DNA of 64,000 bases, taken from assembly GCA_964627805.1 (NCBI GenBank), contig CAZVLA010000026.1, positions 62,001-126,000 of the forward strand, read 5' to 3'. Under the pieces are notes generated by a model, which searched no databases, was not told the origin of the DNA, and worked only from the letters and a program-made list of their open reading frames with translations. This DNA comes from CAZAMI01 sp964627805 (GTDB lineage: Archaea; Thermoproteota; Thermoprotei_A; Sulfolobales; NBVN01). The position numbers and the translations under genes were made by a program. Shown one piece after another: positions 1 through 8,231 of the stretch. Position 1 is the first letter of the stretch. Each line of letters opens with the position of its first letter.

Positions 1-1
1 C

Positions 2-1210
2 ATAACGATACCGGCATGGATATCAATGTTTACGGGTAAGACCCCTGGTGAGTTAGGACTTTACGGATTTAGGCATAGAAAGCCGGGAGACGTTAAGGAG
101 AGTTACATAGTTAATTCTAGATACGTTAAGTACCCAACACTATGGGATATCGTAGGTAGGGAAGGTGGTAGGGTAGGTGTTATTGGAGTACCACCTACGT
201 ACCCACCTAAACCAGTGCACGGCTTCCTAATAACTGACTTCACAACACCGGGGCCCGAAAAACCTTATACCTTCCCGCCTTGGCTTAGGAGGGAGTTAGA
301 GAGTAGGTTCGGACCTTACATATTTGATATTGTTTATAGGAGTCATGAGAAAGAGAAAGTAGCTCGCGAGTTATTTAAGATGACTGAACAGCACTTGAGG
401 ATAGTTAATTACCTATTAACGAGGAAGGAGTGGGATTTATTCATATATGTTGAGGTAGGGCTTGATAGAGCCCATCACGCATTCTGGAAGTACTTCGATA
501 AGGAACACCCAAGGCATGAGAAGCATCCAGTACTTAGTAAGGTAATACCTAACTACTACAGATTAATTGATGAGTGGTTTGGGGAGGTACGTAAGGTACT
601 ACCTAAGGACACGATAATAGTTGTAGCTTCAGATCACGGAGCTAAAGCTATGAAGGGTGCCTTCGTAGTTAATCAATGGTTAATTGAGGAGGGCTACCTT
701 AGGCTTAAGGAGAAACCTAAGAAGAAGGGTATAGACTTAAGTGGGGAAATGATTGACTGGGAACACACTATAGCATGGGGTTGGGGAGGTTACTACGCAA
801 GGATATTCATAAATCTAAAGGGTAGGGAGCCTAAGGGAATAGTTGGTAAGGAGGAATATGAGGAGGTCATTAATCAGTTGAAGAGGGATATATCAAGGAT
901 TAAAGGACCTAATGGCGAGTACTGGGACAATAAGGCGTATACACCTCAAGAACTATACCCAGTAGTTAATGGTGACGCACCAGACCTTATAGTGTACTTC
1001 GACGACTTAAGCTGGAGATCAGCAGGTACTCTAGGATGGGGTACTAAGTACTTACCGGAGAACGATAGGGGTCCCGATGACGCGGTTCATGACTGGATAG
1101 GGGTATTCAGTATCTACGACCCGGAGGGAACCGTTGGTGAGGGACTTAAAGGTGAGTTAAGGATTGATGAGGTAACTAGTAGGTTGCTCGGTATTATTCA
1201 AGGGAAATGA
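2..1210 (+). CDS. Alkaline-phosphatase-superfamily phosphodiesterase, 5' partial
   Basis: Likely a metal-dependent hydrolase of phosphate esters or nucleotides (type I phosphodiesterase/nucleotide pyrophosphatase family). The frame is open to the left edge: codons before the ATG at 26 read TIPAWISMFTGK, matching the family's conserved TIPAW..TGK segment, so the true start and the catalytic Thr/Ser lie outside the window. Visible metal-ligand-type motifs are GLDRAHHAFW, ASDHGAK and a late DAVHDW. The substrate is not evident. No operon partner is visible, and an AT-rich gap follows. Confidence 0.82.
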   Translation: MTIPAWISMFTGKTPGELGLYGFRHRKPGDVKESYIVNSRYVKYPTLWDIVGREGGRVGVIGVPPTYPPKPVHGFLITDFTTPGPEKPYTFPPWLRRELESRFGPYIFDIVYRSHEKEKVARELFKMTEQHLRIVNYLLTRKEWDLFIYVEVGLDRAHHAFWKYFDKEHPRHEKHPVLSKVIPNYYRLIDEWFGEVRKVLPKDTIIVVASDHGAKAMKGAFVVNQWLIEEGYLRLKEKPKKKGIDLSGEMIDWEHTIAWGWGGYYARIFINLKGREPKGIVGKEEYEEVINQLKRDISRIKGPNGEYWDNKAYTPQELYPVVNGDAPDLIVYFDDLSWRSAGTLGWGTKYLPENDRGPDDAVHDWIGVFSIYDPEGTVGEGLKGELRIDEVTSRLLGIIQGK

Positions 1211-1298
1211 CTAATACAATATTCAATATTTTCATATTTTAATAGAATTAAATTCTTCTATGTATTTATTCTTAAATGTTCAGATATGATCATAGTAA

Positions 1299-1310
1299 AT
1301 TTAATATATT
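1299..1310 (+). promoter_or_regulatory. TATA box of glnA
   Basis: An AT-rich TATA-like element lies about 35 nt before the chosen TTG start. It falls inside a possible 5' extension of the reading frame (from ATG 1276), which argues that this extension is untranslated leader. Confidence 0.45.
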
Positions 1311-1341
1311 GTTCAAAACAATCAGTGAATTAGGTGTTAGT

Positions 1342-2754
1342 TTGGGTATTGAGGAGGTACTTAAGGAGATTAAGGAGAGGAAGGTAAGGTGGGTTGATCT
1401 ACACTTCGTAGACTTACCCGGTAAGTTACAGCATATTACAGTACCTGCTAGGGAGCTTAATGAAGAGAGGTTTAAGAAGGGGTTTGGTAAGCTAGACGGT
1501 AGTAGTATTAAGGGATTCAAGACTATTGAGGAGAGCGACTTAGTACTAGTACCAGTACCCGACACGTTCGCGGTCATACCATGGACTGAAGGTGTAGGCG
1601 CTACGGCTAGGTTCATATGTAAGATATACGACACCTACGGTAAGGGTAGGTTCGTTAAGGATCCTAGGTACGTAGCTGAAAGAGCTAGCGAGTACGCAGC
1701 TAGCTTAGGCTATAAGGCATACTTCGGACCCGAGGTCGAGTTCTTCATATTCGATAATGTTGAGGTAGATGTAATGACTCCTCAGAGCGGCGTCTCATAC
1801 AGTATATACTCAAGGGAGGCACCATGGAACATCGAGCAACCCATAATAAGGTTTAAGGAGGGTTACTACCCAGTACCGCCTATGGATAAGGTATGGCTAA
1901 TTAGGCAGGAAGCTGCTGAGGTTCTAGAGGATTACTTCGGTTTTAGTGTTGAGGCGCATCACCATGAAGTAGCCACTGCTGGGCAGGGTGAGATTGACTT
2001 TAGGTTCGATGAGTTAGTGAGGGCAGCTGATAACGTAATAACGTTTAAGTACGTACTTAAGAATGTAGCTGCTAAGCACGGAATGATAGCTACCTTCATG
2101 CCTAAGCCACTATACGGTGATAACGGGAATGGTATGCACGTACATATAAGCCTACGTGATAAGGACACAGGTGAGAACTTATTCTTTGATTCAAGCAACG
2201 ACTACGCAGAATTAAGTCAGTTAGGTAGGTACTTCGTAGGTGGTCTCCTAGAGCACGCTAGGTCCTTAGCAGCACTAGTAGCACCTACCGTGAACAGCTA
2301 CAAGAGGTTAGTACCCGGTTATGAAGCACCTGTGTACATCGTGTGGAGTAGAGCTAATAGAAGCGCATGTATTAGGGTCCCCGTATACCACAAGAACGAT
2401 AGGAATAAGAGGGTAGAATTCAGGCCTCCAGACCCTTCATGCAACCCCTACCTAGCCTTCGCAGCTATCTTAATGGCTGGACTCGACGGTGTTGGAAGGA
2501 AGATCGATCCGGGAGATCCAGTTGATGAGAACGTATACGCTATGGACCCAGCTAGGAAGAGGGAGTTAGGTATTAAGGAATTACCTGGCTCTCTCATTGA
2601 GGCTATTGAGGAGCTTGAGAGTGATAACGAGTACTTAAAGCCTGTATTCCCGAAGGAGTTACTGGAGACTTACATCGAGCTTAAGAAGGAGGAGTGGAGG
2701 AGGATAAATACGTACATATCACCTATAGAGGTTTACGAGTACATAGACTTCTAA
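1342..2754 (+). CDS. glnA: Glutamine synthetase, type I
   Basis: Catalyses ATP-dependent ligation of ammonia to glutamate in the cytoplasm; dodecamers are usual for the family. Catalytic-domain motifs are clear: FGPEVEFFIFD, HHHEVATAGQGEIDFRF, NGNGMHVHISL, and the distal VEFRPPDPSCNPYLAF segment. I chose the TTG at 1342 because GGTG sits 5 nt upstream and a TATA box lies at 1299-1310; an in-frame ATG at 1276 would add 22 residues overlapping that promoter. From 1342 the protein is 470 aa, slightly long for archaeal GlnA. Its TAA overlaps the TAG of the convergent AbrB-PhoU gene. Confidence 0.95.
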   Translation: MGIEEVLKEIKERKVRWVDLHFVDLPGKLQHITVPARELNEERFKKGFGKLDGSSIKGFKTIEESDLVLVPVPDTFAVIPWTEGVGATARFICKIYDTYGKGRFVKDPRYVAERASEYAASLGYKAYFGPEVEFFIFDNVEVDVMTPQSGVSYSIYSREAPWNIEQPIIRFKEGYYPVPPMDKVWLIRQEAAEVLEDYFGFSVEAHHHEVATAGQGEIDFRFDELVRAADNVITFKYVLKNVAAKHGMIATFMPKPLYGDNGNGMHVHISLRDKDTGENLFFDSSNDYAELSQLGRYFVGGLLEHARSLAALVAPTVNSYKRLVPGYEAPVYIVWSRANRSACIRVPVYHKNDRNKRVEFRPPDPSCNPYLAFAAILMAGLDGVGRKIDPGDPVDENVYAMDPARKRELGIKELPGSLIEAIEELESDNEYLKPVFPKELLETYIELKKEEWRRINTYISPIEVYEYIDF

Positions 2755-3647
2755 CTCTGGGTTATTTTAGGGAAGAAGTGTCTGCATCTACATGCCTTAT
2801 CCCTAACGCACTTACGTACAACGACCTCAGCTAACTCTATGATAGCACTGGATACGTAGACTAAAGCACCGTTATTACATACCCTAGACCTCCTGCAGAA
2901 CTCAATAACCTTTAAGGCCTTCTCAACACTATTCTCCTTAACAGCTGCTGATGCTGATCTAAATACTTCAGTAATGTCTTCTAATTCATCCTTACTTACC
3001 TTATCCTTACTTAAAGTAGCTGTAGTTACTAAGTTCCTTAACTTCTCAAGTATTGTTAAGTAGTCTAGGAGCTCCGGGATCGCTTCGGGTGGGCTAGCTA
3101 CTACCTTAGACCTAATTAACCTAAGCCCAGCGTTATAGAGCTTCATGAACTCATTAAGCATGCTTAAGTAACCGCTATCACCCTTAAGCATGTCTAAGAA
3201 AGTAGCTACTACATCTAATGACCTATTAACTAAGTCCTTAGGATCTACGTAGAACTCACTAACTACTACGTCATAGAATGACTTACCCCTACTAACTATT
3301 ATGAATCCCGTGATGAAGTTATTTAGTAAGTTCATGAGCTTAGCTATATCGGTCTCATCACCCCGAACTCTAATCCTAGTAGCTCCCTCAACGTAAGCAG
3401 CGACTATTTCTTGAGCCGCTACTTCAACACCATCCTCCTTAAGATCAACGAATATCTGCATATCCTTACTACCTACCTCATGCTCTATGACCTCCCTCCT
3501 AGGTACTACAGTTATTGATGTACCGTCGAAGAAGACATCAACTAATGAGCCGGGACCTAGTCTTAAGTCATTAAGCCACTTCTTAGGTATTATCAAGGCA
3601 GTTGAGGAAGCACCTAACTTCATTAGCTTCCTCACATCATGTTCCAA
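2751..3647 (-). CDS. AbrB/SpoVT-PhoU fusion regulator
   Basis: The N-terminal ~45 residues form a swapped-hairpin AbrB/MazE DNA-binding domain (GASSTALIIPKKWLNDLRLG, VDVFFDG, VVPR). The rest is an alpha-helical PhoU-like domain with a Cys-rich tail (VCNNG, KCVRDKACRCRHF). Such fusions are known in archaea and are usually named phosphate-uptake regulators, but no Pst transporter is nearby; the neighbours are glnA and a hydrogenase operon. The TTG at 3647 is preferred (GGTG 8 nt upstream) over an ATG at 3686 that would sit within the promoter palindrome. The tail cysteines may bind metal or sense redox (inference). Confidence 0.8.
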   Translation of the reverse strand: MEHDVRKLMKLGASSTALIIPKKWLNDLRLGPGSLVDVFFDGTSITVVPRREVIEHEVGSKDMQIFVDLKEDGVEVAAQEIVAAYVEGATRIRVRGDETDIAKLMNLLNNFITGFIIVSRGKSFYDVVVSEFYVDPKDLVNRSLDVVATFLDMLKGDSGYLSMLNEFMKLYNAGLRLIRSKVVASPPEAIPELLDYLTILEKLRNLVTTATLSKDKVSKDELEDITEVFRSASAAVKENSVEKALKVIEFCRRSRVCNNGALVYVSSAIIELAEVVVRKCVRDKACRCRHFFPKITQS

Positions 3648-3667
3648 CTGAGTAGCACCGTAGTATA

Positions 3668-3683
3668 TGCTGTATATACAGCA
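3668..3683. promoter_or_regulatory. Perfect 16-bp palindrome over the AbrB-PhoU TATA region
   Basis: TGCTGTATATACAGCA is a perfect inverted repeat whose centre is TATA-like. It lies between the AbrB-PhoU gene (-) and the divergent hydrogenase operon (+). The position fits an operator at which the AbrB-type protein, a dimer, could repress its own promoter and perhaps affect the hydrogenase operon. Confidence 0.5.
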
Positions 3684-3746
3684 CATATACCTTACTCACA
3701 CAATACTTGATTATCTTGAACCTAGCTAAGGCATGGGTGATTTAGC

Positions 3747-4295
3747 TTGGGAGTAAGTACGGCAGTAGTTAGTAGAGCAGTAATTACTAGTGAAGTCACT
3801 GATTACGAGTCATTCGCTGAGGAGGTATGTAGGAAGTACGGACTTAAGCGTCAGTACTTAATAAGGGTTCTTCAAGAAATTCAAGCACGTTACGGGTACT
3901 TACCTAAGGAGGCGTTGAAGAAGGTATCTGAGGTTATGAAGATACCGTTAACCGAGGTAATTACCGTAGCTACCTTCTATCACCAATTCAGGCTTGAGAG
4001 ACCAGGTAAGTACTTAATACTTGTTTGTATGGGTACTGCATGTCACTTAAGAGGTAATACACAGAATTACAAGTTCCTAAGGACCTACTTAGGGATAAGG
4101 TCTGGAGAGAGTACGACAAGTGATGGTTTATTCACGGTTGAGAAGGCTAGGTGCTTCGGGTGCTGTAGCTTAGCCCCAGTTATAATGGTTATGAGTAGGG
4201 ACGGTAAGCATAAGAAACTCTATGGAGGAGTTAACCCAGTTACTCTACGTAAGATCATAAACTACTACAGAGCTATGGAGAGAAAGGCATCTTAA
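3747..4295 (+). CDS. NuoE/HydC-like thioredoxin-fold [2Fe-2S] subunit
   Basis: First gene of the chimeric hydrogenase operon. It corresponds to the 24-kDa complex I subunit NuoE / HydC of bifurcating hydrogenases. The C-terminal thioredoxin-like domain shows the two cysteine pairs of its [2Fe-2S] cluster: CMGTAC, and CFGCC about 40 residues later. The N-terminal part is the usual helical bundle (YGLKRQYLIRVLQEIQARYG). TTG start with GGTG 7 nt upstream. It should pass electrons to or from the flavin of the next protein and is probably co-transcribed with it (15-nt gap). Confidence 0.92.
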   Translation: MGVSTAVVSRAVITSEVTDYESFAEEVCRKYGLKRQYLIRVLQEIQARYGYLPKEALKKVSEVMKIPLTEVITVATFYHQFRLERPGKYLILVCMGTACHLRGNTQNYKFLRTYLGIRSGESTTSDGLFTVEKARCFGCCSLAPVIMVMSRDGKHKKLYGGVNPVTLRKIINYYRAMERKAS

Positions 4296-4310
4296 GTAAG
4301 GTGATGGGTA

Positions 4311-6263
4311 TTGCGGAGCCTACTAGAGCGATGCTGTAGTAAGTGCTGGCACAGTACTGAATACCCGTGTAGGAACTACGTAAGATGTAGGTTAGAAGGT
4401 CCCTTATGTCATGACGACCCGAGCTGTAGAGAGGCACGTAGGGCCAGAATCGAGGAGATTAAGTACGGTAGGTACGGATTCAAGATAAGAGTCCCCCTAG
4501 CTAGTTGCTCAATAGCTGCTGGTGCTCAGGAGGTTTATGAGGCGGTAGTTAAGGAGGTTAAGTCAAGAGGTATTAAGGCAGACGTAGGTAGGGTTGGGTG
4601 TACTGGGTTATGCTACTTAGATCCGTGGGTGGAGCTCCACCGTAGGGGATACCCACCAGCTATATACGCTAACGTAAGACCTGAGGACGTTGGTAAGATC
4701 TTGAGTGAGTACTTATCGGGTGATGTTAGTAGTGCTTACGCGTTAAGGTATAGGACGGGTAGGGCGAGGGGTGAGGATAAAGTACCTACCTTAGATGAAT
4801 TGGATGTTTGGAGGCTTCAGGTAAGGTACGTATCAAGAAATTGTGGCTTAATTGATCCTGAATCTATTGAGGAGTACATAGCATACGGCGGTTACAGAGG
4901 TCTTGATAGAGCATTAAGGATGAGTCCGGACGAGGTTATTGAGGAGATTAAGAAGTCGGGACTCAGGGGTAGGGGAGGTGCTGGTTTCCCTACATGGCTT
5001 AAATGGAGGATATGTAGGGATCAGCCGAGTAAGGAGAAGTACGTAATAGTTAATGCTGATGAGGGTGATCCTGGTGCGTTCATGAACAGGTTATTAGCTG
5101 AGTCAGATCCTCATAGGGTTCTTGAGGGTCTAATAATAGCTGGTTACGCAGTAGGTGCTGCTAAGGGATTCATATTCGTTAGGGCTGAGAAGCCCTTAAT
5201 GGCTGAGAGACTGAGGAAGGCTGTTGAGGATGCTAGGAAGTACGGGTTGTTAGGTAGGAACATCTTAGGTAGGGGCTTCAACTTCGATGTTGAGGTAATC
5301 CTAAGTGCTGGTGCGTTCGTATGTGGTGAGGAGACAGCATTAATAGCGGCTATTGAGGGTAGGGCAACACCTAGGCAGAGACCGCCTTATCCAGCAGTTA
5401 AGGGCTTATGGGGTAAACCAACAGTAATTAATAACGTCGAGACATTAGCTCACGTAGCTACGATAATGGCTGAGGGTTGGGAGAGCTTCGCTAGGTACGG
5501 TACGGAGAAGAGTAAAGGTACTAAGATGTTCTGCGTTACTGGAGCTGTTAAGAGGACTGGGGCTTACGAGGTCCCCTTAGGTACTACTTTGAGGGTATTG
5601 GTGGAGAAGATAGCTGGTGGTGCTAGGGATGGTAGGAGGATAAAAGCTATTCAGATAGGGGGTCCTAGCGGTGGATGCATTCCTGCTGAATTAATGGATA
5701 CACCAATAGATTATGAGAGTCTTCAGAAGGTAGGAGCGATAATGGGCTCTGGAGGTATCGTAGTTATTGATGATAGTAGCTGTATGGTTGATGTAGCTAA
5801 GTACTTCACATCATTCGTAGTTGCTGAGTCATGCGGTAAGTGCTTCCCATGTAGGGTAGGTACTAAGATACTCTACGACACCCTAGTAAGGATAACTGAG
5901 GGTGAGGGTAGTGATGAGGACTTAGAGGTTCTTCAAGATTTAAGTGAGGTGATTAAGTATGCTAGTCTATGCGCCTTAGGTGGTACGGCACCCAATCCAG
6001 TACTCTCAACTCTTAGGTACTTTAGGAATGAGTATGAAGCCCACATAAGGGATAAGAGATGCCCAGCCGGTGTCTGTAGTAGGTTAGTTACTTACTACAT
6101 AATAGACAGTAAGTGTGTTGGGTGCGGTTCCTGTGCTAGGTCATGCCCCGTAGGAGCCGTAAGTAGGGGTTCTAACGGTAAGTACGTGATTGACTCAAGT
6201 AAGTGCATTAGGTGTGGTCAATGCTTCATTGTTTGCCCAGTAGGTGCTGTTGGTAAGAGGTGA
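4311..6263 (+). CDS. HydB/NuoF-like NAD(P)H-flavin subunit with extra Fe-S domains
   Basis: 650 aa. Domain order: a Cys-rich N-terminus (CCSKC, CRNYVRC), a thioredoxin-like ferredoxin domain (ASCS, VGCTGLC), the NuoF core with the NADH-site GLRGRGGAGFPTW and FMN-site NADEGDPGAFMNR, the [4Fe-4S] motif SCGKCFPC with a distal LC, and a C-terminal ferredoxin with CVGCGSCARSC and CIRCGQCFIVC. This is the architecture of HydB/HndC in electron-bifurcating hydrogenases, so coupling of NAD(P), ferredoxin and H2 is the leading inference. TTG start with GGTG ~8 nt upstream. Confidence 0.93.
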   Translation: MRSLLERCCSKCWHSTEYPCRNYVRCRLEGPLCHDDPSCREARRARIEEIKYGRYGFKIRVPLASCSIAAGAQEVYEAVVKEVKSRGIKADVGRVGCTGLCYLDPWVELHRRGYPPAIYANVRPEDVGKILSEYLSGDVSSAYALRYRTGRARGEDKVPTLDELDVWRLQVRYVSRNCGLIDPESIEEYIAYGGYRGLDRALRMSPDEVIEEIKKSGLRGRGGAGFPTWLKWRICRDQPSKEKYVIVNADEGDPGAFMNRLLAESDPHRVLEGLIIAGYAVGAAKGFIFVRAEKPLMAERLRKAVEDARKYGLLGRNILGRGFNFDVEVILSAGAFVCGEETALIAAIEGRATPRQRPPYPAVKGLWGKPTVINNVETLAHVATIMAEGWESFARYGTEKSKGTKMFCVTGAVKRTGAYEVPLGTTLRVLVEKIAGGARDGRRIKAIQIGGPSGGCIPAELMDTPIDYESLQKVGAIMGSGGIVVIDDSSCMVDVAKYFTSFVVAESCGKCFPCRVGTKILYDTLVRITEGEGSDEDLEVLQDLSEVIKYASLCALGGTAPNPVLSTLRYFRNEYEAHIRDKRCPAGVCSRLVTYYIIDSKCVGCGSCARSCPVGAVSRGSNGKYVIDSSKCIRCGQCFIVCPVGAVGKR

Positions 6264-6267
6264 TGCT

Positions 6268-6948
6268 ATGGTTAAAGTAATAGTTAATGGTACCGAGGTA
6301 GAGGTTGAGGAAGGTGCTACGTTATTAAGGGCTATCCAGAGGGCTGGCTATGAAGTACCTACGCTGTGTCTCTTCGGTCACATGTATAGGGAAGCTTCAT
6401 GTAGGGTATGCTTAGTTGAGTTAAGTAACGGTAAGTTAGTACCTGCTTGTGCTTACCCGGTAAGCGAGGGTCTTAGGGTACTTACGGACACACCTAAGGT
6501 TAGGAGGGTTAGGAGGACCGTTATTGAGTTAATACTAGCTACACATAAGACTAAGTGCTGGGAGTGCTTAAGGAAGGGCGGTCATTGCCTCCTACTTAAG
6601 TTAGCTAGTGAGTACGGTGTTGAGGGTATACCCGTATGTGCTGAGTGCCCACTCTATGGTGAGGACTGCTTAGTGGTTAGGGGGTACCCTTGCTTAGGAC
6701 CCATAACCGTAGCTGGGTGCGGTGCTCAGTGTCCGTTAAGTGGTAGCTACTGCATAGGGTGTAGAGGGCCTATAACGCGTAAGGACACGTTAAGGGAGGC
6801 GGCTAGGTTCTACGCTAAGTATGGTGTGAATATCAAGAATGTACTATCACTAGCTACTATATTCTGGGGTAGGTTAAGTGAGTTCAACTTAGTAAGGAGT
6901 GAGCTACTGAACTCCTTCACAAATTACTTCAGGGGTGGTGGTCCTTGA
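6268..6948 (+). CDS. HydA-N/NuoG-like Fe-S subunit fused to a [NiFe]-small-subunit C-terminal cluster domain
   Basis: Residues ~1-80 are a plant-type [2Fe-2S] domain (CLFGHMYREASCRVC, then CAYPV). Next is a His-Cys [4Fe-4S] motif (HKTKCWECLRKGGHC). Both are standard for NuoG/HoxU/HydA N-termini. Residues ~130-185 then carry cysteines in an arrangement (CLGPITVAGCGAQC, CIGCRGP) that I recognise from the C-terminal medial/distal cluster region of MvhG/FrhG-type [NiFe] small subunits. The downstream small subunit lacks that region. ATG 6268 follows GGTG at 6259-6262. The TGA overlaps the next start by 4 nt. Confidence 0.85.
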   Translation: MVKVIVNGTEVEVEEGATLLRAIQRAGYEVPTLCLFGHMYREASCRVCLVELSNGKLVPACAYPVSEGLRVLTDTPKVRRVRRTVIELILATHKTKCWECLRKGGHCLLLKLASEYGVEGIPVCAECPLYGEDCLVVRGYPCLGPITVAGCGAQCPLSGSYCIGCRGPITRKDTLREAARFYAKYGVNIKNVLSLATIFWGRLSEFNLVRSELLNSFTNYFRGGGP

Positions 6949-8225
6949 GGTTATCCGAGGTAATTGAGGTCGATAGGGTCTTCGGACACGTCGAGCTTGA
7001 GGTAGTCATTGATGGTGACGACGTACTAACTAAGTTCAGAGTAGTCCACGACCCTAGATTCATAGAGTTAGCTATGGAGGGTAGGCACTACCTTGAAGTA
7101 CCATACATAGCGTCTAGGATATGCGGTGCTTGTAGCATAGCTCATTACTTAGCATCTATTAAGGCTATTGAGGATGCTTTAGGTATTGAAGTTAGTGAGG
7201 ATACTGAGGTAGTTAGGGACGTACTAAATTCCTTACAGGTAATTCAAAACCACCTAATACACTTAACATTCCTAGCACTTCCTGATTACTTAGGTGTTAA
7301 GGACATTAACTCACTACTTAGTAAGTCTAGGGACGTAATTAAGTTAGTTATGAAGCTAAACTCACTAATTCTTAAGGCCATAAAGGTGCTTGGAGGTAGG
7401 ATAGTTAATCCAAACATACCCTACGTAGGTGGGTTTATTAGGGAGATTAGTAGGGAGGATCTAAACCTAGCTATAAAGTACGTAAATGAGTCTAGGGGGG
7501 TATTTAGTGAGGTCCTAAGTAAGTTAAGACTTAAAGATTTACCACTACTTAAGGACGTAGCTAATAACTACTTAGTACTTAAGATCAGGAATCACTACTT
7601 AAGTAGTAGTGATGAGGTAGTAGCATCAGATGGTCATGTATTCAAGCATAACGAGTACCTAAACTACATTGAGGAAGTTAGTAGTAGCTGGAGTAACTCT
7701 AAGGTAGTACTCTATAAGGGTAAGCCTTTACATGTAGGTCCTAGAGCTAGGGTCTCTAAGTACTTAGGGATTGTTAAGGAGGTGGTTAGTGAGTTAGGAG
7801 GTATCGACACTAATAACCCATTCAGTAACTTAATAGCTAAGTTAATCGAGATTAAGTACCTACTTGAGGTAATTCCTAACATACTCTCTGATATGAGGAT
7901 AAGTAAGTTAGGAGGGGGTTCCCCGCATAAGTCTGAAGTACTTAATGGCGAGGGTGTAGGGGTTATTGAAGCGCCTAGAGGCTTACTCATACATCACTAC
8001 GTAATTAATGGTGGTAGGTTGGTTCATGCAAACATAATAACACCTACGGAGATTAATGCGAGGCATATTGAGTTAAGTGCTAGGGAGCTCAGTATTAACT
8101 TAGTAAAGAATAACCCACTAAACATTAGTAAGTTAAGGAGCATGCTCTCCTTCCTCGTTAGGACCTACGACCCATGCTTACCCTGCGCAGTTCATGTATC
8201 AGTAGTTAATGGCTTAAGGAGGTGA
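6945..8225 (+). CDS. [NiFe]-hydrogenase large subunit, group 3-like
   Basis: Catalytic H2-activating subunit. The N-terminal Ni-ligand pair is ICGAC (Cys60, Cys63, followed by IAH) and the C-terminal pair is DPCLPC (Cys411, Cys414), so all four Ni-Fe ligands are present. AVH after the last pair predicts maturation-protease cleavage at His417, releasing a 9-residue tail. At 426 aa it is the size of MvhA/sulfhydrogenase alpha subunits. Start TTG 6945, translationally coupled (4-nt overlap) to the upstream gene. Its Hyp maturation genes lie at 27-42 kb. Confidence 0.92.
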   Translation: MRLSEVIEVDRVFGHVELEVVIDGDDVLTKFRVVHDPRFIELAMEGRHYLEVPYIASRICGACSIAHYLASIKAIEDALGIEVSEDTEVVRDVLNSLQVIQNHLIHLTFLALPDYLGVKDINSLLSKSRDVIKLVMKLNSLILKAIKVLGGRIVNPNIPYVGGFIREISREDLNLAIKYVNESRGVFSEVLSKLRLKDLPLLKDVANNYLVLKIRNHYLSSSDEVVASDGHVFKHNEYLNYIEEVSSSWSNSKVVLYKGKPLHVGPRARVSKYLGIVKEVVSELGGIDTNNPFSNLIAKLIEIKYLLEVIPNILSDMRISKLGGGSPHKSEVLNGEGVGVIEAPRGLLIHHYVINGGRLVHANIITPTEINARHIELSARELSINLVKNNPLNISKLRSMLSFLVRTYDPCLPCAVHVSVVNGLRR

Positions 8226-8231
8226 TTAGTT

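Noticed and set aside
1276..1341. N-terminal extension of glutamine synthetase from ATG 1276
   Set aside because: AT-rich and containing a TATA-like box; the TTG at 1342 has GGTG 5 nt upstream and gives a better family length.
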